A stretch of DNA of 13,815 nucleotides from JAZMZS01 sp045580775 (GTDB lineage: Bacteria > Bacillota > Clostridia > Oscillospirales > CAG-272): assembly GCA_045580775.1 (NCBI GenBank), contig JAZNOK010000129.1, positions 1-13,815 of the forward strand, read 5' to 3'. Positions 1-6,723 of the stretch are shown one piece after another (position 1 is the first letter of the stretch; every line of letters starts with the position of its first letter). The notes beneath the pieces were generated by a model. It was not told where the DNA came from, searched no databases, and saw only the letters and a list, made by a program, of their open reading frames with translations. Position numbers and translations under genes: made by a program.

Positions 1-1674
1 GATACCTACATGGTAGGTAACTTCGGTGTAGGAGCATCGGGTGTGTTTGAGACTGCGGGATACTTCTACAACGATACACTTCAGTATCATCTTCTCATGG
101 AGGAGTTTGAGCCTGAATGGGTATCCTTTGCTCTTGGAACCAACGACTGCCAGACAGCAGGAGGAAGTGCCGGTGCCGCTCTAAGATTTGAGCAGTTGTA
201 CTACTCACTTATCAAGGGTGCATACGACCTTCCCACAGTAAACAAGGTATACGTAAATACCCCTCTTGTCCGTTTTGACTATATTTCCGCATGGTCAAGA
301 AACGTATCTGTCATTGAACCTGCTATCAGAAACGTTGTAGCAAAGCTCAAGGTGGCGGGCGTTGATGCTACTCTCGTAGAGATGGGGGCTATCACCTGTG
401 CTGATACTCTCGCAGGAAAAATACTCGGAAGAGATAATCTCCATCCCGGGGATGCAGGATATGTTCTCTTAGCAAATTACTACTACGATGCTATCTTCAA
501 CGCAAAGACATCCGTTCCCGACGGATACTATCTCGATACAGTATACCTGTCCGATAACGGAACAAGAACCGGTGCTGCAACGCTCGAGTCCCCTATCTCC
601 GATCTTCCCCTTGCTCTCGCAAGAGTAAACAAGGCGGGCGGAAGCATAGTTATAGTGGATGCTTATACGACATCTCCGAAGACCTCAACTTCGACTACAA
701 CCACCGACGGTGTAGAGACAACTGTTGTAACAGAGCTGTTTGCTTATGCCGATATTGCAACTCCGCGTGATATCAATGGCACTCTCACCATCAAGGGTAA
801 CAGTGCCGATGCTGTGTTTGAATGGAGAGGAAAGGCAATGGAGCTTGGATGTGATACCGTGTTTGATTCTATCACACTCAAGACTGCATATACTGCTCCT
901 TATATCAACGGTCACTTTAACAGTGTTACCTTTACTGACAGCTTCAAGACAGCTACAACATGTGATATTGATCTTACGTTCCTCGTAGGACACTATGCTC
1001 AGAAGAGTCAGTCGCTGGTTGATACGACCGCTACAAAGGCATACGATACTGTAGAATCAATATCCTCCGACAAGGATATAGTCATAAATATCAACGGCGG
1101 TACATTTGCAGACATTCATCTTCTTAACAGAAGATACAATGCAGCTGCTCCCATAGGCAACTACTCAGGCAACATGGTTGTTAACTTCAATGGCGGTATT
1201 ATCTCCGGCAGAGGGGAGTCCAGTATGGTAAGTGCGGCACTCTCAATGGCGAACCTTTCGGGCAGCATTACCGTTAATTTCAGCGGTACGGTACTGGAGG
1301 TGCCTTTCTATGCTGTATCGAGAACCGCTACGCTCTCCGGTGTAAGCTATGACTCCGCTCTCAATACAGGCAGTCTCACGATCAATGCTCCTGCGGTTCT
1401 TCTCGATACAAAGATCGCAGAAAACCAGAGAACCGACAGCACTGATCCTCAGTACGCATCTATTGCCGATCTGACATTTAACAGTACGACCGAAGCGGGT
1501 GACATCGACGAGGACGGAAGTGTTACCAACTCCGATATGACTCTCATGGTCCGTTACCTTTCCGGCTTTGCTGTTGACGGTGCAAGATACTCAGCTGATC
1601 TTACATCTGATGACAGTATCAACAACCGCGACGCTATTGCTCTTGTGCGTAAGCTTAGCGAAACAGCAGCCTGA
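1..1674 (+). CDS. Secreted SGNH hydrolase / beta-helix / type I dockerin protein (5' partial)
   Basis: The frame is open to the left edge, so the true start, signal peptide and the GDS nucleophile block lie outside the window; the Met at base 10 is internal and is used only for numbering. Residues 1-165 are the rest of an SGNH/GDSL esterase-lipase domain: block III GTND (43-46) and block V D142-N-L-H145, which supply the oxyanion Asn and the Asp/His of the triad. Residues about 177-220 open a second module (YLSDNGT, then SP, then a GG-rich strand), followed by glycine/asparagine-rich strands to about 490 (NINGGTF, VNFNGG, VNFSG) that look like a right-handed beta-helix. Residues 497-550 form a type I dockerin with two calcium loops (D498/D500/D502/D509 and D530/T532/D534/D541). 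By family knowledge the dockerin docks the enzyme to a cohesin scaffold outside the cell; deacetylation of plant polysaccharide is a likely but inferred role. Domain calls are firm; the substrate is unknown. Confidence 0.9.
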   Translation, partial: DTYMVGNFGVGASGVFETAGYFYNDTLQYHLLMEEFEPEWVSFALGTNDCQTAGGSAGAALRFEQLYYSLIKGAYDLPTVNKVYVNTPLVRFDYISAWSRNVSVIEPAIRNVVAKLKVAGVDATLVEMGAITCADTLAGKILGRDNLHPGDAGYVLLANYYYDAIFNAKTSVPDGYYLDTVYLSDNGTRTGAATLESPISDLPLALARVNKAGGSIVIVDAYTTSPKTSTSTTTTDGVETTVVTELFAYADIATPRDINGTLTIKGNSADAVFEWRGKAMELGCDTVFDSITLKTAYTAPYINGHFNSVTFTDSFKTATTCDIDLTFLVGHYAQKSQSLVDTTATKAYDTVESISSDKDIVININGGTFADIHLLNRRYNAAAPIGNYSGNMVVNFNGGIISGRGESSMVSAALSMANLSGSITVNFSGTVLEVPFYAVSRTATLSGVSYDSALNTGSLTINAPAVLLDTKIAENQRTDSTDPQYASIADLTFNSTTEAGDIDEDGSVTNSDMTLMVRYLSGFAVDGARYSADLTSDDSINNRDAIALVRKLSETAA

Positions 1675-1715
1675 AGTCTACTGTAACAGCTGTGAGCTGT
1701 ACTTTGTGAAATGAT

Positions 1716-1759
1716 AAAAGGCACCCTTTCTTCATTGAGATGAGAGAGGGTGCCTTTTT
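1716..1759 (+). terminator. Rho-independent terminator of the dockerin gene
   Basis: The arms aaaaggcaccct (1716-1727) and agggtgcctttt (1747-1758) pair perfectly over 12 bp, can extend inward by about three further pairs, and run into a T tract at 1755-1759. It lies 42 bp after the dockerin gene stop. The A run on the left side could make it weakly bidirectional, but no gene converges on it. Confidence 0.9.
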
Positions 1760-1782
1760 GCTGTATTTCAGAGGTTTTGTTA

Positions 1783-1812
1783 TTGACTGAAAACTGTATA
1801 TGATGTTATAAT
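1783..1812 (+). promoter_or_regulatory. Sigma-A promoter with extended -10 for the CARF nuclease operon
   Basis: The -35 box TTGACT (1783-1788) and the -10 box TATAAT (1807-1812) are separated by 18 bp, and TGT at 1804-1806 adds an extended -10. Transcription would start near 1819, giving a leader of about 124 nt before the ATG at 1943. Within the leader I see only a weak pairing (catcac 1841-1846 with gtgatg 1873-1878) and no recognisable riboswitch. The rest of the 268-bp gap between genes is the upstream terminator. Confidence 0.7.
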
Positions 1813-1942
1813 AATAACGCGGGCAGAACCTTGCATTTGCCATCACTCCTATCCGAAATGACTGTTTTGGCTGTGATGCTCTCTGGATGTAACTGTCGCA
1901 ATTATCTGAAAAACAACAACGACCGTCTGTTAAGGAGAAAAA

Positions 1943-3184
1943 ATGACATACGTTGAACTATTTGATAAAACGCATATAGAGAATATCTGCACAATGCTCA
2001 CCCGCCCACCCGACCGAGTAATATTGGTGGGAGAAAAACAAAAAGCACTGATCAAACATGCACAGAGATACAGCGAGATACTTGAGAGCCGCGGGATAAC
2101 TGCTCAGATCATTTGCCGATCGGCAAACAAGAACAGCATCGGTGCGATAACGGATCTATTGTGTTCGGTCATTGACGAGTACGGTGAGTGCCATTTTGAC
2201 CTTACCGGAGGAGATGATCTGTTTCTTGTAGCGATGGGGATCGTATCCGAGCGATACAAGGACAGCGGCATCAAGATACACATGCACAGATTCAATATCC
2301 GAAGTAACAGAGTGATAGATTGCGACCTCGACGGTGTTACTGTGATGGAAAGCGATCTTCCGTGTGTGAGTATAAAGGAGCATATACGAATCTATGGAGG
2401 GGATATCATAGGAGATGCTGACGGAGCATCCGATATCGACAGAGCTCATGCCGATGACATATCTGCTATGTGGGAAATATGCAGAAGCGATGTCAGAGCC
2501 TGGAACAGGCAGATCAATGTTTTGGCTGCGGCAGAAAACAAACGCGGCCTTGGCAGTACGGAACTGAAGACTGAGACATCTGTCAAAAATCTCTATTCCT
2601 ATATGAGTTACAAGTCAAGAGCAGATATAGAAAACAGTGCTATTCTCGACCGATTGACTGAGGCGGGGATCATCATCTCATATCACCGTGATGAAAACGA
2701 CTTTGAGATCAAGTATAAAGACTCATTTGTAAAAAAGTGCCTGACAAAGGCAGGACAGGTGCTTGAGCTTGAGATATTGCTGTGTGCTCTCAGTGCAAAA
2801 GACAGAGACGGTGCTGCTGTATACTGCGATGCAAAAAGCGGCGTCCGCATAGATTGGGACGGAGATATAGATCCCAAACAGGGAAAATATGACACCGAAA
2901 ACGAAATAGACGTAATGCTCATGCATGGGGCACTTGCTGTGTTTATTTCATGCAAGAACGGTTCGTTTGATATGGAAGAACTCTATAAGCTAAACAGCGT
3001 GGCAGACAGATTCGGCAGAGAATACTCAAAGAAGGTAATTGTTGCAACAGCACTTGAGAGTATGGGGGAGCTTGGGAAATATATCAGGCAGAGAGCTGCA
3101 GATATGGATATACGTATAATTGACAATGCTGATGAAATGACGCATGAGGAGCTTGTCGAAGTAATAAAAAATCTTTGGTGCTGA
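1943..3184 (+). CDS. CARF-domain nuclease of the Card1/Can2 (DUF1887) family
   Basis: This 413-residue soluble protein starts at ATG 1943 behind AAGGAG (1932-1937). Residues 1-135 form a Rossmann-like CARF domain: a strand around VILVG (26-30), and FDLTGGDD (85-92), which matches the TGG signature loop of the family. A middle region (about 170-265) resembles a winged-helix linker. Residues 270-413 form a PD-(D/E)xK nuclease: acidic helix E275/E277, E321-I-D323, then FISCK with K338, followed by a conserved-looking helix around ELYKLN (346-351). Known members are activated by cyclic tetra-adenylate made by type III CRISPR complexes and cut nucleic acids. Odd points: the TGGTK signature reads TGGDD, the ExK motif reads S336-C-K338, and no cas gene or repeat array lies in the window. 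Family assignment is strong; ligand, catalytic activity and a CRISPR link are not shown. It is co-transcribed with the next gene. Confidence 0.82.
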   Translation: MTYVELFDKTHIENICTMLTRPPDRVILVGEKQKALIKHAQRYSEILESRGITAQIICRSANKNSIGAITDLLCSVIDEYGECHFDLTGGDDLFLVAMGIVSERYKDSGIKIHMHRFNIRSNRVIDCDLDGVTVMESDLPCVSIKEHIRIYGGDIIGDADGASDIDRAHADDISAMWEICRSDVRAWNRQINVLAAAENKRGLGSTELKTETSVKNLYSYMSYKSRADIENSAILDRLTEAGIIISYHRDENDFEIKYKDSFVKKCLTKAGQVLELEILLCALSAKDRDGAAVYCDAKSGVRIDWDGDIDPKQGKYDTENEIDVMLMHGALAVFISCKNGSFDMEELYKLNSVADRFGREYSKKVIVATALESMGELGKYIRQRAADMDIRIIDNADEMTHEELVEVIKNLWC

Positions 3185-3194
3185 AGGGGATATT

Positions 3195-3872
3195 ATGAAA
3201 AAGTACAGAGTATTGTTTATAGGGAACAGTTATACTTTCTACAACGAAATGCCAACTGAAATGTTTTTGAAGATCGCACAGGAGGCAGGATATACCGTTG
3301 AGGTGGATCGGGTGCTAAAAGGCGGCTGGACTCTTGAAAAACACGCCGATCCTCAAGGTGAGACCGGCATGCTGGTGGATCAATTGCTGCGTGGTGAGCC
3401 GTATGATTATGTAATATTGCAAGAGCAGAGTCTAAGACCGTCTGTAGATCCGGAGCCGTTTTTCTGTGCGGTGAGAGATCTGAATGCCAGGATAAGAGCC
3501 AACGGTGCATTACCTGTGCTCTACTCTACATGGGGAAGAAAAACCGGAAGTCCGAAGCTTTCAGAATACAATATGACATCCGAGAGCATGACACTTTCTA
3601 CTGCACGCTCATACAGAAGTATCGCATCTGAGCTGTCTATACCGGTAGCCTATGCGGGGCTTGCATTTTTTGACATAGCCGAAAGTATAGAGCTGTATGA
3701 CCAGGACAAATCACATCCGTCCCGTGAAGGCAGCTACCTTGCGGCACTTGTGCTGTTTTTGCGTATTTTCGGAGACTGTGAGAAGCTTTGCGACTGCGGC
3801 TTTTCTCAGGACGTTTCCGATGTGTTGCAGAAAGCTGCCAGAAAGGCAGTCTTTGATACTCCTGATTTTTAG
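3195..3872 (+). CDS. Cytosolic SGNH/GDSL hydrolase, DUF4886-like
   Basis: This 225-residue protein starts 10 bp after the CARF nuclease stop; its ribosome binding site AAGGGGA (3184-3190) begins on the last base of that stop codon, so the two are almost certainly one transcript. The N-terminus FIGNSYTFYNEMP carries the family nucleophile S12; VILQEQS (73-79) corresponds to the oxyanion block, and D171-K-S-H174 supplies the Asp/His of the triad. There is no signal peptide or membrane segment, so it should act in the cytoplasm. The family contains esterases and acyl or acetyl hydrolases; the substrate cannot be read from the sequence. It shares the SGNH fold with the dockerin protein upstream but is not a close copy. 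No clear terminator follows, and weak read-through into the next gene is possible. Confidence 0.8.
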   Translation: MKKYRVLFIGNSYTFYNEMPTEMFLKIAQEAGYTVEVDRVLKGGWTLEKHADPQGETGMLVDQLLRGEPYDYVILQEQSLRPSVDPEPFFCAVRDLNARIRANGALPVLYSTWGRKTGSPKLSEYNMTSESMTLSTARSYRSIASELSIPVAYAGLAFFDIAESIELYDQDKSHPSREGSYLAALVLFLRIFGDCEKLCDCGFSQDVSDVLQKAARKAVFDTPDF

Positions 3873-3904
3873 TATTGTAAAACACAAAAGTATCGCATAG
3901 GATA

Positions 3905-3933
3905 TTTACGTATCTTTCTTTAGGTGATATATT
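3905..3933 (+). promoter_or_regulatory. Candidate promoter of the SDR gene
   Basis: TTTACG (3905-3910) and TATATT (3928-3933) are separated by 17 bp, with TGA at 3925-3927 giving an extended -10. The -35 match is weak and the -10 match good. The start would fall near 3940, about 50 nt before the gene. Confidence 0.4.
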
Positions 3934-3945
3934 ATCCGCGGATAA
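3932..3945. promoter_or_regulatory. Perfect 14-bp palindrome, candidate operator
   Basis: TTATCCGCGGATAA is identical to its own reverse complement. It overlaps the last two bases of the predicted -10 box and covers the predicted transcription start of the SDR gene, which is where a repressor would block initiation. It has no loop, so it is better read as a site for a dimeric protein than as an RNA hairpin. The regulator is not identified. Confidence 0.45.
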
Positions 3946-3990
3946 AAAACACAGTCAAACAGCAAACACACAATACATACGGAGGTCGGT

Positions 3991-4731
3991 ATGCAGAAGG
4001 TTGCTTTTATTACCGGGGCAGGCGGATATCTCGGCGGAGATATTGCTCTGAGATTTGCAAAAAACAATATTAAGGTCGCTTTGTGTGACATAAACGAAGA
4101 TTCTATGAAAAAGAATCTTGATGCTATTACCAAAGCTAAAGGAACAGCAAAGATCTACGTAGCCGATATGCGTTCGTCTGAGAGTGTTGACCGTGCGGTA
4201 AACGCGGCGGCGGATTTCGGACGGCTGGACATTTTGGTTCATGCTGCAGGCGGCAGCGAGCGATCGCGTGCTCGCCTTTTGGTGGATCTGCCAGATGAGG
4301 TGATAGAGGACATCATCGGAGTTAATCTCATGGGGGCTTTTTGGTCTAACAGAGCTGCGGCACGTATTATGGTGGCTCAGGGCGAGGGAGGGAAGATAAT
4401 TAACTTTGCCTCTGCCGTGGGAATAAACGGACTTGCAAAAAGAACAAGTTATGCCGCATCGAAGGGAGGCGTTATGTCTTTAGTAAAGGCACTCTCAAAG
4501 GAGCTTGGTCCGCATAACATAAACGTAAACGCGGTAGCTCCGGGTATTGTACTTCGCGATGATCAAAATCAGAGCCCTGCTCTGACTACAAATGTTTTTG
4601 GCAGAAAGTGCGTGGCGGAGAATGTTACTGATCTGGTTGAGTTTTTAGCTTCTGACAAGGCAAGTTATATAACAGGACAGACCTACGTAATAGACGGCGG
4701 AAGGACGCTTTCTCTCAAAGGCACAGACTGA
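3991..4731 (+). CDS. Short-chain dehydrogenase/reductase (SDR), classical type
   Basis: A 246-residue classical SDR, a typical length, starting at ATG 3991 after GGAGGT (3981-3986). The cofactor-binding turn is TGAGGYLG (8-15), where the usual middle glycine is Tyr13. Asp33 ends the second strand, which favours NAD(H) over NADP(H). HAAGG (84-88) replaces the usual NNAG. The active-site tetrad is complete: N112, S141, Y154 and K158 (YAASK). The C-terminus ITGQTYVIDGG is standard. It oxidises or reduces a hydroxyl/carbonyl on a small substrate, possibly a sugar acid, polyol or fatty-acyl group; the exact reaction cannot be told from sequence. It is predicted to be transcribed alone and ends before a bidirectional terminator. 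Confidence 0.9.
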   Translation: MQKVAFITGAGGYLGGDIALRFAKNNIKVALCDINEDSMKKNLDAITKAKGTAKIYVADMRSSESVDRAVNAAADFGRLDILVHAAGGSERSRARLLVDLPDEVIEDIIGVNLMGAFWSNRAAARIMVAQGEGGKIINFASAVGINGLAKRTSYAASKGGVMSLVKALSKELGPHNINVNAVAPGIVLRDDQNQSPALTTNVFGRKCVAENVTDLVEFLASDKASYITGQTYVIDGGRTLSLKGTD

Positions 4732-4810
4732 TATAAATAATAAGTATCAGGGACAGGATCGTTTCACCTTGCGTATACACTTTGTACAACAATATAATAT
4801 TGGTTACTGT

Positions 4811-4867
4811 AAAAAATACACACCCTTGCTTTGCTCATGTTAAAGGCAATGTAAGGGTGTGTTTTTT
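4811..4867. terminator. Bidirectional rho-independent terminator between converging genes
   Basis: The arms 4818-4829 (acaccctt core) and 4851-4862 pair over 12 positions with one G-T wobble, flanked by an A run at 4811-4816 and a T run at 4862-4867. It can therefore stop the rightward SDR transcript and the leftward PiT/DUF47 transcript. It is the main feature of the 269-bp gap 4732-5000. Confidence 0.85.
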
Positions 4868-4940
4868 ACTTTGTATGAAAATGCGATCATCTGTCCCCGC
4901 TGCACACTGATAAACATTTGCCGGGATGGGCGGGAGGCGG

Positions 4941-4962
4941 AAAGCGGGCATTTGCCTGCTTT
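4941..4962 (-). terminator. GC-rich hairpin downstream of the DUF47 gene, possible first terminator
   Basis: AAAGCGGGC (4941-4949) pairs with GCCTGCTTT (4954-4962) around a 4-nt loop, with one G-T wobble on the + strand (a mismatch on the - strand). It lies about 38 bp beyond the DUF47 stop. Read leftward the T tract is only three bases, so it may act as a weak terminator or as a stabilising 3' hairpin, with the stronger stop further on. Confidence 0.35.
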
Positions 4963-5000
4963 TATGAAAGCATTGAAAAAGTACGTTACTTAATTGGGCA

Positions 5001-5621
5001 TTATGTGTTTTTCATAATTACCGATCTGACGCATTCTCCTACATGTTCGCATGCATCGGCACAGGATTCGAGGTGCTCATAGATCTTTCTCCAAGAGATG
5101 ACCGTGAGCACATCACCCTCAGTAGTGGTAAGTGAATGCATAGCTTCAAGGTAGAGCTTGTCGCACTCTTCCTCAATGTTGTTTAGCTCTACTATCATAC
5201 TGTGTATGGTTTTTGATTTTTTGAAGTTTTCAAACTCAGCGAGTATTCCTTCGAGCATATCACACGCACGTACTATCTGCTTTGCAAAGATTATCGCATC
5301 GGGTCTGATCGCTTTTATATCGTAGATATAGAATTTTTGCAATATCTCCTCGAGAATATCCGAGATGTCGTCCAGCTCATGACTGAGCATATCCAGATCC
5401 TCTCTGTCGACAGGAGTGACAAAAGCACGTATGAGCATGTCGTTCATCTCATGCTTTTTTGTATCAGCAGTATGTTCGATCTCATGCATACAGGAAAGCA
5501 TGTCCTTTATTGCGGTTGCGTTGTAAGTTTCAAGACACTCTACCAGGTAATTGGCTGCCTTCTTTGACAGACGTATGCATTCTATGAAATTTTCAAAATA
5601 TACTTTATCGCCCTTTGCCAT
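5001..5621 (-). CDS. DUF47 family PhoU-like protein, PiT partner
   Basis: This 206-residue, all-helical soluble protein has the DUF47/PhoU-like hallmarks: an E-x2-H-x2-D metal-binding stretch (HEIEHTAD, about 46-53), the motif FVTPVDREDL with a following DDISDILEE helix, and a C-terminal YEHLESCADACEHVGE helix. In known systems such proteins are encoded next to PiT transporters and are thought to control phosphate flux or signalling. Here it starts 30 bp after the PiT stop with an AAAGGA ribosome binding site about 8 bp before the ATG, so it should be the last gene of the leftward unit. Length and motifs are normal. Confidence 0.92.
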   Translation of the reverse strand: MAKGDKVYFENFIECIRLSKKAANYLVECLETYNATAIKDMLSCMHEIEHTADTKKHEMNDMLIRAFVTPVDREDLDMLSHELDDISDILEEILQKFYIYDIKAIRPDAIIFAKQIVRACDMLEGILAEFENFKKSKTIHSMIVELNNIEEECDKLYLEAMHSLTTTEGDVLTVISWRKIYEHLESCADACEHVGECVRSVIMKNT

Positions 5622-5651
5622 TGTTGATATCCTTTCTTTCTCTATCTTGTA

Positions 5652-6704
5652 TCAGGTGAAAATAAATACGAATAATTTAGTCATCAGAAATCCGACCAGA
5701 CCGCATCCGGGGAATGTCAGCACCCACGTGAGGACCATTTCTTTGACTACGCCGAAGTTGATGGCTGAGACACGTTTGACCGCCCCCACGCCCATTATGG
5801 AAGTCGTTTTTGCATGTGTGGTAGAAACCGGCAGGCTGAATACCGAGCAGAACAGAAGCGACAGAGCCGCCGCTATATCAGCGGAAAAGCCTTGGTATTT
5901 TTCCAGCTTGACCATGTCCATTCCGACGCTTTTTATGATCTTCTTGCCTCCCATTGCAGTTCCTGCCGCCATGACGACTGAGCATACTACCATCAGCCAT
6001 ATAGGTATGTTTATATCAGATGGCAGAGCCTCGCCGTGGGACATATAAACACACAAAAGAATGACTCCCATGAATTTCTGTCCGTCCTGTGCACCGTGCA
6101 TAAATGCCATTGATGCTGCACCCGCAATCTGTGCACCTCTGAAAAACGGCTCAGTTTTTGGTCTGTTCGCTTTGTAAAACAGCTTCGTGACAACTTTGCA
6201 TACCAGCCACCCGAGACCAAATCCGAGTATGACGGAGATGAATATTCCGTAAATTACCTTAACCCACTCAGCACCGTTCACACTTTCAAAGTTTCCACGC
6301 AGGGCTATGGCTGAGCCTGTAAGTCCTGCGATCAGAGCGTGGCTCTCGCTTGTCGGTATGCCGAACACCCATGCGAGCGTTGCCCATAGTACTATCGCGA
6401 ACAGAGCCGCACTCAGAGCGATTATAGCCAGATCCGGATCGGAACCGAAGTCAACCATTTTCGTTATGGTTTCTGCTACTGTCGCATTGAGCAGTGTCAT
6501 TACAAAAACACCTAAGAAGTTAAATACCGCCGCCATCAGTATTGCCGCTTTCGGTGGCATACACCTGGTGACTACACATGTGGCTATGGCGTTTGGGGCG
6601 TCAGTCCATCCGTTTACCAGGATAACGCCGAGGGTGAGGGTCACTGCAATAAACAACAGCGGATTTGCTGTCATCTGTGACCAAAATCCGAGAATTGAGT
6701 CCAT
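5652..6704 (-). CDS. Inorganic phosphate transporter, PiT family
   Basis: A 350-residue membrane protein of roughly ten hydrophobic helices. The duplicated PiT signatures are present: GWTDAPN (32-38) and HGAQDGQK (203-210), and the paired loops PTSESH (117-122) and PVSTTH (292-297). In many PiT proteins the first motif of each half reads G-x-N-D; here the Asn is Thr in the first copy and Gln in the second, as I recall also being the case in clostridial members. The family moves phosphate (or metal-phosphate) with a cation. The start ATG (6702-6704) is preceded by CAGGAGG four bases upstream. Only 19 bp separate it from the GH43 lipoprotein stop, too short for a terminator, so it is probably at least partly co-transcribed with that gene as well as with DUF47. 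Confidence 0.93.
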   Translation of the reverse strand: MDSILGFWSQMTANPLLFIAVTLTLGVILVNGWTDAPNAIATCVVTRCMPPKAAILMAAVFNFLGVFVMTLLNATVAETITKMVDFGSDPDLAIIALSAALFAIVLWATLAWVFGIPTSESHALIAGLTGSAIALRGNFESVNGAEWVKVIYGIFISVILGFGLGWLVCKVVTKLFYKANRPKTEPFFRGAQIAGAASMAFMHGAQDGQKFMGVILLCVYMSHGEALPSDINIPIWLMVVCSVVMAAGTAMGGKKIIKSVGMDMVKLEKYQGFSADIAAALSLLFCSVFSLPVSTTHAKTTSIMGVGAVKRVSAINFGVVKEMVLTWVLTFPGCGLVGFLMTKLFVFIFT

Positions 6705-6723
6705 TTTTCCTCCTGTCCGTATG

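Noticed and set aside
1943..3184. A search for CRISPR repeats around the CARF nuclease.
   Set aside because: No direct repeats of 25-40 bp with regular spacing are visible anywhere in the window.
4769..4867. A promoter-like pair (TTGCGT 4769-4774, TATAAT 4793-4798, 18-bp spacer) just before a terminator, suggesting a small RNA.
   Set aside because: The product would be about 60 nt and consist almost entirely of the terminator hairpin; the -35 is weak and the region is AT-rich, so chance is the simpler reading.
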